Assembly (NCBI GenBank): GCA_015066565.1
Contig: SVOB01000001.1
Location: forward strand, 1,240,001 to 1,304,000
DNA length: 64,000 nt
Source of the DNA: Oscillospiraceae bacterium
GTDB lineage: Bacteria; Bacillota; Clostridia; Oscillospirales; Acutalibacteraceae
Reading direction: 5' to 3'
Below the pieces are notes generated by a model. It searched no databases and was not told the DNA's origin. It worked only from the letters and a program-made list of their open reading frames with translations. Positions within the stretch are counted from its first letter, which is position 1; each line of letters starts with the position of its first letter. Positions 35,673 to 44,336 of this stretch are shown here, in pieces. Both the position numbers and the translations under genes were made by a program.

Positions 35673-35742
35673 TTCTGTTGTCCGACTAAAACCGCAGAAG
35701 ATATTTCTGCTTTACTGACTTAATTAAAAGGAGTGATTTTTA

Positions 35743-36090
35743 ATGCCCGGTACAAGAAAGCTTGGCAGACCGACTGATCACAGAAAGTCAATGCTGAGAG
35801 GTATGGTAACATACCTTTTCGAGAACGGTCAGATAGAAACCACCGTTACAAGAGCTAAAGAGGTTCGCGCTATTGCTGAGAAAATGATTACTCTTGCAAA
35901 GGTTAATAACCTCAACAATAAAAGAGCAGCTCTCTCATACATCACTAAGGAAGCAGTTGTCAAGAAGCTTTTTGACGAAATTGCTCCCAAATATGCAGAC
36001 GTAAACGGCGGTTATACAAGAATAACAAAGACCGGCCCCCGCAGAGGCGACGCAGCAGAGATGTGCATCATCGAGCTTATAGAGAAATAA
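35743..36090 (+). CDS. rplQ: 50S ribosomal protein L17
   Basis: The 115-residue protein opens [22 protein letters not shown] and ends [23 protein letters not shown], the L17 pattern. It closes the superoperon and is followed by a strong terminator. Confidence 0.98.
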   Translation: MPGTRKLGRPTDHRKSMLRGMVTYLFENGQIETTVTRAKEVRAIAEKMITLAKVNNLNNKRAALSYITKEAVVKKLFDEIAPKYADVNGGYTRITKTGPRRGDAAEMCIIELIEK

Positions 36091-36096
36091 TTATTA

Positions 36097-36126
36097 AAAC
36101 CCGACTGATTTCAGTCGGGTTTTTGT
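36097..36126 (+). terminator. Terminator of the ribosomal superoperon
   Basis: AAACCCGACTGA pairs with TCAGTCGGGTTT around TT, followed by TTG and four T. It ends a transcript of nearly 16 kb. Confidence 0.92.
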
Positions 36127-36149
36127 TTTGATGAAGTTCATATCAAAAG

Positions 36150-36705
36150 AATACCGTAGGGGCGGTCATCGGCCGCCCGCAAAGTCAGATAAAATTTATT
36201 ATGGAGCGTCGAGGTCGCCGCTCCCTACAAATCCCCGTTTAATGATTATCAAATTAAAAACGGACGAGCAATGCTCGTCCCTACGGTTTGAGTTAAATTA
36301 AAAATGTCATTGTAGGGGCGAGCTGTGCTCGCCCGCAAATTCAGATGTTATTTATTTTGGAGCGTCGAGGTCGCCGCTCCCTACAAATCCCCGTTTAATG
36401 ATTATCAAATTAAAAACGGACGAGCAATGCTCGTCCCTACGGTTTGAGTTATATTAAAAATGTCCTCGTAGGGGCGGTCATCGGCCGCCCGCAAACCAGT
36501 CTCCCTTGTGCAAAGGGAGGTGTCACGCAAGGCGTGACGGAGGGATTGTCAAAGCCCGCAAAAGCAGATATATTTTTTTGGAGCGTCGAGGTCGCCGCTC
36601 CCTACAGATGTCCTTTGATAATTTTTCCCGTAGGGGACGGCGTCTCGACGTCCCGCAATAATCAATATGCTTTACGGGCGGACGTGGAAGCGAAGCCCCT
36701 GCATA
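36150..36705. repeat. Palindrome array 2 (GTAGGGG family) with 156-base duplication
   Basis: Around ten palindromic units occur in about 560 bases. Recurrent units are GTAGGGGCGGTCATCGGCC, GTAGGGGCGAGCTGTGCTCG, GGAGCGTCGAGGTCGCCGCT and GGACGAGCAATGCTCGTCC, alternately orientated and spaced by AT-rich DNA. A block starting at 36203 is repeated at 36359 (period 156) for about 105 bases with very few changes, and GGAGCGTCGAGG recurs at 36580. A unit of another family (AGTCTCCCTTG...GGAGG, ~36498-36545) is inserted. Frames across this stretch are not credible genes. Confidence 0.82.
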
Positions 36706-36839
36706 GACGTAATAACCGGCAGATTTCTGCGAAAATTGACACAAAAATCACAATTCGTCATTATATCCCATATATTGACAATCTATTTATTAAAGAGTTG
36801 TCTAACTTGTAGAAATTAGTAAAAACTTATAATTTTTAA

Positions 36840-36868
36840 TTGACTAAAAGTAGGTAATATGTTTTAAT
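36840..36868 (+). promoter_or_regulatory. Promoter of the uracil permease gene
   Basis: TTGACT, 17 bases, then TTTAAT. The leader of about 50 bases before the ATG is too short for a PyrR attenuator, and no riboswitch is visible in it. Confidence 0.6.
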
Positions 36869-36924
36869 TAAAGAGGTTAAAAACCAACAAATCATTTCAA
36901 AGTACATTAAGGGAGGAAATGAAA

Positions 36925-38295
36925 ATGAATCTTACTTACGGCATTAAAGACAAGCCTAAGTTCGGTCAGCTTATTGTTTTTGCTCTTCAGCAGTTGCTTG
37001 CTATCCTCGCAGCTACAATAGCGGTACCGGGCATTGTAAACGGAGCAACAGGCTCTGAAATGAGTCAGTCGGCAGCCCTTTTCGGCGCAGGCGTCGGCAC
37101 AATCGTTTATCTTTTATTTACTAAATTCAGAAGCCCCGTATTCCTCGGCTCGTCATTCGCTTTCTTAGGCTCAATGATGGCAGCTTTTGCAGGCGCAGCT
37201 TCTGCAGCGGCAGGTTATGCAGGATTTATCATCGGTGCGATTTTTGCAGGTCTTGTTTATGTAGTTCTTGCAATCATCGTTAAGTTTGCAGGTGTTAAGT
37301 GGATTAACAAGCTTATGCCCGCAACGGTTATCGGACCGACAGTTTCCATTATTGGCCTTTGCCTGGCAGGTAATGCTATCGGCGACTTCAACGGTGCGAA
37401 CCTTCTTGCAAATGCAGGCATAGAGGTTAATACCTATGCTAGCGTTTGTATCGGTCTTGTTACATTGTTTGTTGTTGTAATCAGCTCTGTATTCGGCAAG
37501 AAGATGATGAAACTCATCCCTTTCATTATCGGTATCATTGCAGGCTACATTGTTGCAACAATCATTACTATAGTTGGTCTTAAGACAGGCGACACCACGC
37601 TTCAGTTTATCGACTTCAGCGTATTCAAGGATATGACAATCTTTGCTGTTCCCGACTTTACATTCCTTAAGGGCATTGGCGGTTTAAAGGATATCACGGG
37701 CAGCTACATTGCAACTGTTGCCGTAGCTTACGCTCCTGTTGCATTTGTTGTATTTGCCGAGCATATCGCAGACCACAAGAACCTTTCGACAGTTGTCGGT
37801 AAGGACCTTCTTGAGGACCCCGGTCTCCACAGAACTCTTCTCGGTGACGGCGTAGGTTCAATGGCGGGCGCTTTCTTCGGCGGTTGCCCGAACACAACCT
37901 ACGGCGAGTCAATCGGTTGCGTAGCTATCACGGGCAACGCTTCAATAGTTACAATTCTCACAACTGCAATTATGGCTATTGTTGTATCGTTCTTCGGTCC
38001 GTTCGTAACATTCCTCGCCTCGATTCCCAGCGCAGTAATGGGCGGCGTTTGCATTACGCTTTACGGCTTTATCGCAGTAAGCGGTCTTAAGATGATTCAG
38101 AAGGTTGACCTCGGCGAGAACAAGAATCTCTTTGTTGTTGCGGTTATTCTTATCTGCGGTATCGGCGGACTTAGCTTAACATTCGGCAAGATTACCATTA
38201 CAAATATTGCCTGCGCTTTGATTCTCGGCATCATCACAAATCTTATCGTTTCAAGAAAAAAGGATGACGCTCCCGTTGAAGAAAAGGCTGAATAA
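36925..38295 (+). CDS. Uracil/xanthine permease family transporter
   Basis: The 456-residue protein is an NCS2 family transporter closest to UraA. Visible features are QLIVFALQQLLAILAATIAVP at the N-terminus, SPVFLGSSFAFLGS, VGPT-like MPATVIGPTVSIIGL, AEHIADHKN (conserved Glu/His), and GGCPNTTYGESIG, the NCS2 signature. Twelve to fourteen membrane segments are expected. The ATG at 36925 is eight bases from GGGAGG; the ATG at 36919 is too close. It is a single-gene unit. Uracil is the likely substrate, but xanthine cannot be excluded. Confidence 0.92.
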   Translation: MNLTYGIKDKPKFGQLIVFALQQLLAILAATIAVPGIVNGATGSEMSQSAALFGAGVGTIVYLLFTKFRSPVFLGSSFAFLGSMMAAFAGAASAAAGYAGFIIGAIFAGLVYVVLAIIVKFAGVKWINKLMPATVIGPTVSIIGLCLAGNAIGDFNGANLLANAGIEVNTYASVCIGLVTLFVVVISSVFGKKMMKLIPFIIGIIAGYIVATIITIVGLKTGDTTLQFIDFSVFKDMTIFAVPDFTFLKGIGGLKDITGSYIATVAVAYAPVAFVVFAEHIADHKNLSTVVGKDLLEDPGLHRTLLGDGVGSMAGAFFGGCPNTTYGESIGCVAITGNASIVTILTTAIMAIVVSFFGPFVTFLASIPSAVMGGVCITLYGFIAVSGLKMIQKVDLGENKNLFVVAVILICGIGGLSLTFGKITITNIACALILGIITNLIVSRKKDDAPVEEKAE

Positions 38296-38313
38296 TTTAA
38301 TTTAAAAATCTTA

Positions 38314-38349
38314 AAGCGGTATGCTAAAGGGCATACCGCTTGTTTTTTT
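38314..38349 (+). terminator. Terminator of the permease gene
   Basis: AGCGGTATGC pairs with GCATACCGCT around TAAAGG-type loop, then TTG and seven T. Confidence 0.92.
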
Positions 38350-38400
38350 CTTGACTATTTTTTCTGTAAATGTTAAATTATTCTCAGAGGTGTTTATTCA

Positions 38401-39444
38401 ATGAAAATTTTCAGAACAATTACGGCAATTTTACTTTCACTAATCATTATTCTGTCACTTTGTTCGTGCAAAATCGAAATGGTAGATAACAGTACGACGA
38501 CAACAACTTCCAATCAGCAGGAAGAAGTCGATATCGACAACTGGCAGGAATATGACATTAAAGAATATGAGATTGAGGACGGCGCGTTTGAGATTTCGGG
38601 TGAGCTTAACCTTTATAAATATGAGGATTTGCCCGAAGCTCAAAATGTTATTCCGACTCTCAACGAGTATTTTGACATTGAACTGAAGCTTGACGAAGAA
38701 ATTAATTATTCTAACGGCTACGGCAACTGGGGCTGGGATGACGGCAAGCAGTTGGTTGACGAAAGCGCTTCGGTTTCAATGTCGTCAAAGACCGGTAAGT
38801 TCACTTTAAACTATAAGCCCGCGAGCGAAATTATTTACGCCGCTTCAAAAATTACCTCGGTTGACGAGGATAAGTGGAATGACGAAATAACCGAGTTTGC
38901 GGAAAAATTTGAAGGTATAACCGGTAAGCTCACTCTTGACGGAAGCGTTGCTACGGCTGACCTCTATTATCCCTATATATCCGAGGACGGCGAGGACAGC
39001 ACCGAGCTTCATCTCTTCGGCAGAAAGTATTATTTCGTTTCTCAAAACAGCAAACAGACCGTTGACGTTCAGGACGGCACAAGCTGTTATATTGAATGCG
39101 GAAACAGCGATATAAAGACAAGAGACGTTCAGTATTTCGTAGTCACTGCGCTTAACGACGGAACAATCGTCACTGTTGACAATAACATTACAAAGGCTGA
39201 AATTGTTTCCGACGGAACAAAGAGAATGATTGACGAATCCGATATGGATGATGTTCTTCAGTTCTTCGGCTCGCCCATTAAGGATGACAAGATGATTGTC
39301 AAGAGGGTTTATATTAATTCTTACAGCAACTATTTCGGCTATCCCGAAATTGTGCCTACGGTCAAAATCGACTATGTTTTTGAAAGCGACACTGACGAGG
39401 GAGTAAGAACAACCGAGCTTTCACTTGACGGCTTTAAAGACTGA
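38401..39444 (+). CDS. Lipoprotein of unknown function
   Basis: The 347-residue protein has a typical lipoprotein signal: MKIFRTITAILLSLIIILSLCSC, with a lipobox ending at C21 or C23. A Thr-rich linker (STTTTT) follows, then an acidic domain rich in Tyr, Asp and Glu, with no motif I recognise. It should be anchored on the outer face of the membrane. GAGG lies ten bases before the ATG. It is a single-gene unit with a promoter-like AT-rich region between the preceding terminator and its start. Confidence 0.75.
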   Translation: MKIFRTITAILLSLIIILSLCSCKIEMVDNSTTTTTSNQQEEVDIDNWQEYDIKEYEIEDGAFEISGELNLYKYEDLPEAQNVIPTLNEYFDIELKLDEEINYSNGYGNWGWDDGKQLVDESASVSMSSKTGKFTLNYKPASEIIYAASKITSVDEDKWNDEITEFAEKFEGITGKLTLDGSVATADLYYPYISEDGEDSTELHLFGRKYYFVSQNSKQTVDVQDGTSCYIECGNSDIKTRDVQYFVVTALNDGTIVTVDNNITKAEIVSDGTKRMIDESDMDDVLQFFGSPIKDDKMIVKRVYINSYSNYFGYPEIVPTVKIDYVFESDTDEGVRTTELSLDGFKD

Positions 39445-39463
39445 TAAAAACTGATAAAAAAAG

Positions 39464-39497
39464 AAAGCCCCTGCGGGTTAAACCGCAGGGGTTCGTT
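39464..39497. terminator. Bidirectional terminator
   Basis: AGCCCCTGCGG pairs with CCGCAGGGGTT around GTTAAA, flanked by A-rich and T-rich runs between convergent genes. Confidence 0.9.
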
Positions 39498-39508
39498 TTG
39501 CTTAAAGA

Positions 39509-39910
39509 TTATTCGTCTGCGTCCTCGTCAAGCTCAAAATCAAACTCAAGCTTTTCACCGCAGGCGGGGCAAACAACGTAGTCGTCGTCAAGCGTGGAAT
39601 CTTCAAAATAAACTGTCTCGCCGCAAGCGGGGCAAACTACTTCAAACATTTCCTCGCCGTAATCCTCGTCTTCGTCATCTTCCCAATCTTCATAGAAATC
39701 GTCCTCAAGAAGAGCAAGGTCGTCGTCAACCTCGTCAAGCTGAGCGCCGATAAGCTCAACCTCGTCGTCGAGGTCGGCAACCGTAAGCGCCATATCGTCA
39801 AGAACGTCTATAATAGCATTGATAACCTTAACGGTGTCGTCGTTTTCGTTGAGCTTAAGGCCTTCGGTAAGACCCTTGAGGTAAGCAACCTTTTCAGTAA
39901 GATTCATCAT
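39509..39910 (-). CDS. CD1247-like protein with zinc ribbon
   Basis: The 133-residue protein has an N-terminal helical region (LTEKVAYLKGLTEGL) as in the CD1247 N-terminal domain family of Clostridia, a very acidic middle (EDWEDDEDEDYGEE), and a C-terminal zinc ribbon with two CPACGE motifs. It lies 12 bases after efp and is probably cotranscribed with it, a conserved pairing in Clostridia as far as I recall. Function unknown; the acidic linker and ribbon could contact ribosomal or nucleic-acid partners. Confidence 0.8.
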   Translation of the reverse strand: MMNLTEKVAYLKGLTEGLKLNENDDTVKVINAIIDVLDDMALTVADLDDEVELIGAQLDEVDDDLALLEDDFYEDWEDDEDEDYGEEMFEVVCPACGETVYFEDSTLDDDYVVCPACGEKLEFDFELDEDADE

Positions 39911-39922
39911 AACCGTTCTCCT

Positions 39923-40486
39923 TTAACCGTTAGCTCTGGACATATATTCGCCTGTTCTTGTGTCAACGTTAATCATTTCACCTTCGTCAATGAAAAGGGG
40001 AACACGGATTTCAGCGCCTGTTTCAAGAGTAGCGGGCTTTGTAGCGTTAGTAGCTGTGTTGCCTGCGAAGCCGGGCTCGGTCTTTGTAACCTGAAGAACA
40101 ACGAAGTTCGGAGGCTCAACGCCGAAAACCTTGCCCTTGTAAGAAAGGACTTTACAGGTCATGTTCTCTTTAACGAACTTGAAGTTGTCGCCAAGCTCGG
40201 TTGCGTTGATAGGAACAAGCTCATAAGTTTCGGGGTCCATGAAATAATAGAGGTCGCCGTCTGAATATGAGAAATCCATATCCTTTCTCTCAATAAACGC
40301 TGTCGGGAATTTATCGGTGGGGCTGAATGTCTTTTCAACAACGCTTCCTGCGATTACGTTACGTATTTTTGTACGAACGAACGCAGCGCCCTTACCGGGC
40401 TTAACGTGCTGGAATTCAATAATCTGATAAACCTGACCGTCCATTTCGAAAGTAATGCCGTTTTTAAAATCACCAGCTGATACCAT
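39923..40486 (-). CDS. efp: Elongation factor P
   Basis: The 187-residue product has three OB-like domains. [14 protein letters not shown] starts it, and the P-site loop reads [12 protein letters not shown] with K32 at the tip where some bacteria carry a modification; the last domain has [19 protein letters not shown] relieves stalling at polyproline. GGAGGA lies upstream of the ATG. No modification enzyme is visible nearby. Confidence 0.97.
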   Translation of the reverse strand: MVSAGDFKNGITFEMDGQVYQIIEFQHVKPGKGAAFVRTKIRNVIAGSVVEKTFSPTDKFPTAFIERKDMDFSYSDGDLYYFMDPETYELVPINATELGDNFKFVKENMTCKVLSYKGKVFGVEPPNFVVLQVTKTEPGFAGNTATNATKPATLETGAEIRVPLFIDEGEMINVDTRTGEYMSRANG

Positions 40487-40571
40487 AAAATTTTTCCTCC
40501 AATAAGTTTTTAAACTTTTACAGTTTTATTCTACACTATAAATGTATATTTTTCAAGTGTTTTAGCCGAAA

Positions 40572-41642
40572 TTAAAGCACTCTCAACGCTTTGGGGGCTT
40601 CGGTGAGATTCATATTGCCGTCGGCGGTAATATAAATCATATCCTCAATTCTTACGCCGAATTTTCCGGGAAGATAAATGCCGGGCTCATCCGTTACGAC
40701 AAAGCCCTCGCGAAGTACGCTTTCACTTCTGGGTGAAACTGACGGGAATTCGTGAATTTCAACGCCTACGCCGTGACCGAGACCGTGACCGAAATAATCG
40801 CCGTAGCCTGCGGCGGCAATAATATCACGGGCAACCTTGTCCGCTTCAACGCAGGAAACGCCGGGCTTATAAGCCTTAATACTCTCTGTCTGAGCCTTAA
40901 GCACGGTTTCATAGACCTTTTTCATTTCGTCCGTTGCAAAGCCGAGTGCGACAGTTCTTGTCATATCCGAGTGATAGCCGTTGACGACTGCGCCGAAATC
41001 CATTGTGATAAAGTCGCCGTTCCGAACTCTGTAATCCGACGGAACGCCGTGAGGCATACTCGAATTTTTACCCGCTACGGCTATTGTTTCAAACGAGAGG
41101 GCTTCTGCGCCGTTTTTGAGCATATAGAAATCAAGCTCGAGCTGAATATCCTTTTCTCTTATGCCCTCCTTAATAAAGGCGCAGGTGTGTTCAAGAGCCT
41201 TTTCGGCAATACGCTGAGCCGCTTTTATGTTTTCGATTTCGGAATAATTCTTAACCGAACGAAGCGACGAAATAAAGGTGTCGAGCGTGTCGTCCGTAAC
41301 GAAATTAAATTCGCCGAGCTTTTCCGAAAGCACGCCGAGAAGAGAAACGGTGAGCCTTGAAGCCTCAATGCCGATATTCTTTACGTTTTCATGGGCGAAG
41401 TAGTCGCCTAACTGTGAAATATACTGTTCCTGAAGAACAACCTCGCAGTCCTTGACGGTATTTTCCGCCGCTTCAATATAGCGGCTGTCGGTTATAAAAA
41501 CTGCCCTGTCCTTTGTGACGAGAAGATAGCCGTCAGAGGACTCGAAGCGGGTGAAATAACGTCTGTTCTCGGGTGAAATAATAAGACAGCCGTCAATTTT
41601 ACAGTCGGGCAAACGTAATAAATCCTGTAACTTTTTAATCAT
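40572..41642 (-). CDS. M24 family Xaa-Pro aminopeptidase-like
   Basis: The 356-residue protein has a creatinase-type N-terminal domain (to ~125) and a pita-bread catalytic domain. Metal ligands can be seen: D in ITMDFGAVV, D in HSDMTRTV, H in GHGLGHGVGVEIHE, E in VTDEPGIYLP and E in VRIEDMI. It is expected to cleave N-terminal residues before Pro. The gene is upstream of efp by ~85 bases and overlaps yqeG by eight bases. The position next to efp is widespread in Firmicutes. Confidence 0.93.
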   Translation of the reverse strand: MIKKLQDLLRLPDCKIDGCLIISPENRRYFTRFESSDGYLLVTKDRAVFITDSRYIEAAENTVKDCEVVLQEQYISQLGDYFAHENVKNIGIEASRLTVSLLGVLSEKLGEFNFVTDDTLDTFISSLRSVKNYSEIENIKAAQRIAEKALEHTCAFIKEGIREKDIQLELDFYMLKNGAEALSFETIAVAGKNSSMPHGVPSDYRVRNGDFITMDFGAVVNGYHSDMTRTVALGFATDEMKKVYETVLKAQTESIKAYKPGVSCVEADKVARDIIAAAGYGDYFGHGLGHGVGVEIHEFPSVSPRSESVLREGFVVTDEPGIYLPGKFGVRIEDMIYITADGNMNLTEAPKALRVL

Positions 41643-42159
41643 TAAAACCGTATCCTTTCAATTTAAGAACCTCTTTCATAAGCGAGGCCTCTCTTTTTCT
41701 TCTTAAAGCATAGTAGTAGTAAAAGCGGATTTCATTCTCGATTTTATCGGTCTTTATTGAAACCGCGCCCGCCTTGTTTGCGGCTACAACGTCAGTTGTA
41801 ATCTGGTCGCCTATCATAGCGATTTTTTCGGGCGGGATGTTAAAATCCTCGGCGGCTTTGAGAATACCCTTCGGGCTTGGCTTGAAAGACAGCCCGTAGG
41901 TTTTTATTCCGAGATGGTTGCTGATTTTTTCAGCCCTGCCGAGCGAGGCGTTTGAAATAACAGCAATTTCAAGACCGCCCTGACGGATTTTATTAACCCA
42001 GTCCTTTGCGCCGTCAATAAAATCAATCGTATTGTCATAGACGAGGGTGTTGTCGGCGTCAACGGCGACGAGCGTTATCCCGCGGGATAACAGGCCCTCG
42101 GGCGAAATGTCGAGAACAGAGTGAAAAATATAATCGGGGATGTATTTTTTCTTAATCAT
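41635..42159 (-). CDS. yqeG: YqeG-family HAD phosphatase
   Basis: The 174-residue protein belongs to the HAD IIIA phosphatases. Motif I is VAVDADNTLV (D34 and D36 region), motif II is VISNAS, motif III includes KPSPKG and motif IV is MIGDQITTDV. YqeG members are linked to phosphatidylglycerophosphate phosphatase activity or ribosome-related operons; the exact substrate is unknown here. It overlaps the M24 peptidase start. Confidence 0.9.
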   Translation of the reverse strand: MIKKKYIPDYIFHSVLDISPEGLLSRGITLVAVDADNTLVYDNTIDFIDGAKDWVNKIRQGGLEIAVISNASLGRAEKISNHLGIKTYGLSFKPSPKGILKAAEDFNIPPEKIAMIGDQITTDVVAANKAGAVSIKTDKIENEIRFYYYYALRRKREASLMKEVLKLKGYGFND

Positions 42160-42169
42160 AATACCACCA

Positions 42170-42200
42170 AAAAAACAAAAACGAGCAGAAACCTGCTCGT
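42170..42200 (-). terminator. Terminator of rpsU
   Basis: ACGAGCAG pairs with CTGCTCGT around AAAC; on the minus strand the stem is followed by a T-rich run (42170-42180). Confidence 0.85.
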
Positions 42201-42208
42201 TCTTATTT

Positions 42209-42385
42209 TTACTTATACTTGCGTTTACGAGCAGCCTCGGATTTTTTCTTTCTCTTTACAGAGGGCTTCTCGTAGTGCTCTCTTTTACGAACCTCCTGGA
42301 TAACTCCATCGCGTGAGGTCTGTCTCTTAAAGCGACGAAGAGCGCTGTCTAAAGACTCGTTTTCTTTAACTTTTACCTGACTCAC
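42209..42385 (-). CDS. rpsU: 30S ribosomal protein S21
   Basis: This gene encodes 58 residues, beginning [20 protein letters not shown] and ending with a basic RKRKYK tail, matching S21. The start is GTG at 42385, with GGGAGGG nine bases upstream. S21 acts on the 30S platform near the anti-Shine-Dalgarno. The gene has its own terminator. Confidence 0.97.
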   Translation of the reverse strand: MSQVKVKENESLDSALRRFKRQTSRDGVIQEVRKREHYEKPSVKRKKKSEAARKRKYK

Positions 42386-42455
42386 TTAAATTCCCTCCCT
42401 TTTTTATGGGATTATACTGCGATATTATAACTGATTTATCAGGCGTTGTCAAGAG

Positions 42456-43121
42456 TTAATGAACCTTTTTTTCGCCTGTAATTTCAGGGAATCTTGATAT
42501 AATAACACCGACAATCGAGGTTATTATAATTTCGGGTATCATATAGAGTCCGTTATAGAAAATCGAGTAGATTACAGCAAGACCGGTTCCCGAGAATTTT
42601 TCAAGAATTTTTGCGCCAATTGAGTAGAAGCCGTCCTGTGTGAAAAACCATTCAGCCCAGGCGCCGTAGAAGATTGCGCCCGAAACAATATGGATTAAAT
42701 ATCTTAACAAAAGCGCAAGAAGAATTCCGCAGAGAATAGCCGCCGTCGGCTTTAGCTTGTTTCTGAAAATTCCGCCGATACCGAGAACAGTGTAGGCGAG
42801 AACATAGTCAAGAATACAAACGCAGATTGCCTGCCAGAAAATCATCTGGTCGTCGCCGGGTAAAAACATAGCCGAAACAACCTTTACGCCGAGAAGCATC
42901 TGGATAAGCGAATAGGCAAAGCCGCTTAAAAATCCCCATTTAAGCCCGTGACGGTATGAAATCATAACGATAGGAAGCATGCTCGCAAGGGTGATTGTTC
43001 CGCCGAAGGGCAGTTCAAGACCTATGAGCTTTGAAACCATTTCAAGTATTGCCGCCATTGCTATAAGCAGGGCGCATTCGACAAGGGTTCTTGTCTTTGT
43101 GTAAGAGCGTGTGTCTGACAT
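42456..43121 (-). CDS. thiT: ECF thiamine transporter S-component ThiT
   Basis: The 221-residue membrane protein has about six helices, matching ThiT. Marks are ALLIAMAAILEMVSKLIGLELPFGG-type first helices, a SYRHGLKWGFLSGF stretch, and the conserved thiamine-pocket region with YGAWAEWFF. It needs the shared EcfA/A'/T module, not found in this window. The ATG at 43121 has GGAGG eight bases upstream. A TPP riboswitch with a terminator lies directly before it, so the gene is off when thiamine pyrophosphate is plentiful. Confidence 0.93.
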   Translation of the reverse strand: MSDTRSYTKTRTLVECALLIAMAAILEMVSKLIGLELPFGGTITLASMLPIVMISYRHGLKWGFLSGFAYSLIQMLLGVKVVSAMFLPGDDQMIFWQAICVCILDYVLAYTVLGIGGIFRNKLKPTAAILCGILLALLLRYLIHIVSGAIFYGAWAEWFFTQDGFYSIGAKILEKFSGTGLAVIYSIFYNGLYMIPEIIITSIVGVIISRFPEITGEKKVH

Positions 43122-43140
43122 TTTTAATTCCTCCAATAAA

Positions 43141-43167
43141 AAATCCCCTGCGAAAAGCCGCAGGGGA
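43141..43167 (-). terminator. Terminator hairpin of the TPP riboswitch
   Basis: On the minus strand CCCCTGCGGC pairs with GCCGCAGGGG-like bases around TTTTC and is followed by a T run before the thiT ribosome site. It is the expected off-switch expression platform. Confidence 0.85.
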
Positions 43168-43182
43168 ACGAAAGCTCTTTAA

Positions 43183-43270
43183 CTCCCTACGGCGGCATTA
43201 TCCGCATCAGGTCAAGGGTTCAGAGCCGCGTTTAGCTCTATCTCAGCCGACTGACGTCAGCACCCCTGTA
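43183..43270 (-). promoter_or_regulatory. TPP (THI-box) riboswitch
   Basis: On the minus strand the conserved elements follow in order: ACAGGGGTGC, GGCTGAGAT, ACCCTTGACCTGAT, then GCGGATAATGCCGCCGTAGGGA. All are core THI-element bases (the CTGAGA and ACCTGAT/GGATAATGCC blocks bind the pyrimidine and pyrophosphate). The terminator follows and the only downstream gene is thiT. Confidence 0.96.
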
Positions 43271-43317
43271 TTTATTTGCAAATTGATTTTATCACCGCAG
43301 GAACGTTTTGTCAACGG

Positions 43318-44175
43318 TTAATGAATACTTCCCGTTGAAATGAGTTTGACTATAAAATAAAGAAAAACGATTGCGCCGAGGATTATTCGGTAATAGCCGA
43401 AAATCTTGAAGTCGTGACGTCTGATGTATTTAAGGAAATATTTTATTGCGATAACCGAAACGACAAACGAAACAATACAGCCGAAAAACAGAACTGCGAT
43501 TTCGGTTCCCGTAATCGAAACGCCGGAAATTACGAACTTCGCTATTTTAAGAAGCGAAGCGCCCGCCATGGCGGGAACGGCGAGGAAAAAGGTGAACTGG
43601 GCAGCGGTCGGACGGGAAACGCCTATTAAAAGCGAGCCGACTATTGTTGCGCCTGACCTTGACGTGCCGGGAAAAATTGCGGCGATAAGCTGAAAACAGC
43701 CGATTATAAGAGCGTCAAGAAACGAAATCTGGTTAATGGATTTGATTTTCGGCTCCTTGCCCTTGTTCCTGTTTTCTATAATTATGAACGCAACGCCGAA
43801 AAGAACAAGCATTATCGCCACCGACAGCCCGTTATAAAAATATTTCTGGCTAATGTTGTCGAGCGGAAGCCCGATAACTATTGTCGGAATACAGGCGACG
43901 ATTATTTTCATCCACATAACGACGGTGGTGCGCTTGTAATAGCCCTCCTCCTTTGAGGTAAAGGGCCACAGCTTATTCCAGAACATAAGAACTACCGCCA
44001 TTATAGCGCCGAGCTGAATAACGACGTTGAACATCTCAAGAAATTCGTCAGAGCAGTTGAGTTTGACAAAGTCATTAAGTAAAATAAGATGTCCCGTGCT
44101 GCTAATGGGCAGCCATTCGGTAATTCCCTCAATTATTCCGAAAAGAATAGATTTTAGTATTTCAATTAAAGCCAT
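43318..44175 (-). CDS. uppP: Undecaprenyl-diphosphatase
   Basis: The 285-residue protein has eight or so membrane helices. Catalytic motifs of BacA/UppP are present: GIIEGITEWLPISSTGHL at ~12-29 with the Glu-rich region, and PGTSRSGATIVGSLL at ~167-181. It recycles the C55 lipid carrier for peptidoglycan. GGGAG lies nine bases upstream of the ATG. It runs divergently from ddl. Confidence 0.96.
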   Translation of the reverse strand: MALIEILKSILFGIIEGITEWLPISSTGHLILLNDFVKLNCSDEFLEMFNVVIQLGAIMAVVLMFWNKLWPFTSKEEGYYKRTTVVMWMKIIVACIPTIVIGLPLDNISQKYFYNGLSVAIMLVLFGVAFIIIENRNKGKEPKIKSINQISFLDALIIGCFQLIAAIFPGTSRSGATIVGSLLIGVSRPTAAQFTFFLAVPAMAGASLLKIAKFVISGVSITGTEIAVLFFGCIVSFVVSVIAIKYFLKYIRRHDFKIFGYYRIILGAIVFLYFIVKLISTGSIH

Positions 44176-44261
44176 ATATAAACTCCCAAAAGCGACAAAT
44201 TTTTCATCTTTAAACTGATTATAACTTCAAAGCGATATTTTTTCAACCCGAAATTAATTAA

Positions 44262-44290
44262 TTGAGTTGTAAACGGCGTTAAAATATGAT
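44262..44290 (+). promoter_or_regulatory. Promoter of the ddl-ywiB-argS operon
   Basis: TTGAGT, 17 bases, then TATGAT, about 47 bases before the ddl ATG. Confidence 0.7.
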
Positions 44291-44336
44291 ATATTATATT
44301 GATATAAATTTTTAATAAATCCCGGAGGCATTTTTA

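Noticed and set aside
36150-36705. Regularly spaced repeats that might be a CRISPR array
   Set aside because: The repeats are palindromes with changing cores and alternate orientation, spacers are AT-rich and partly repeated, and no cas gene is present.
36444-36812. A 122-codon frame after the L17 gene
   Set aside because: It lies wholly in palindromic repeats and has no ribosome site or coding bias.
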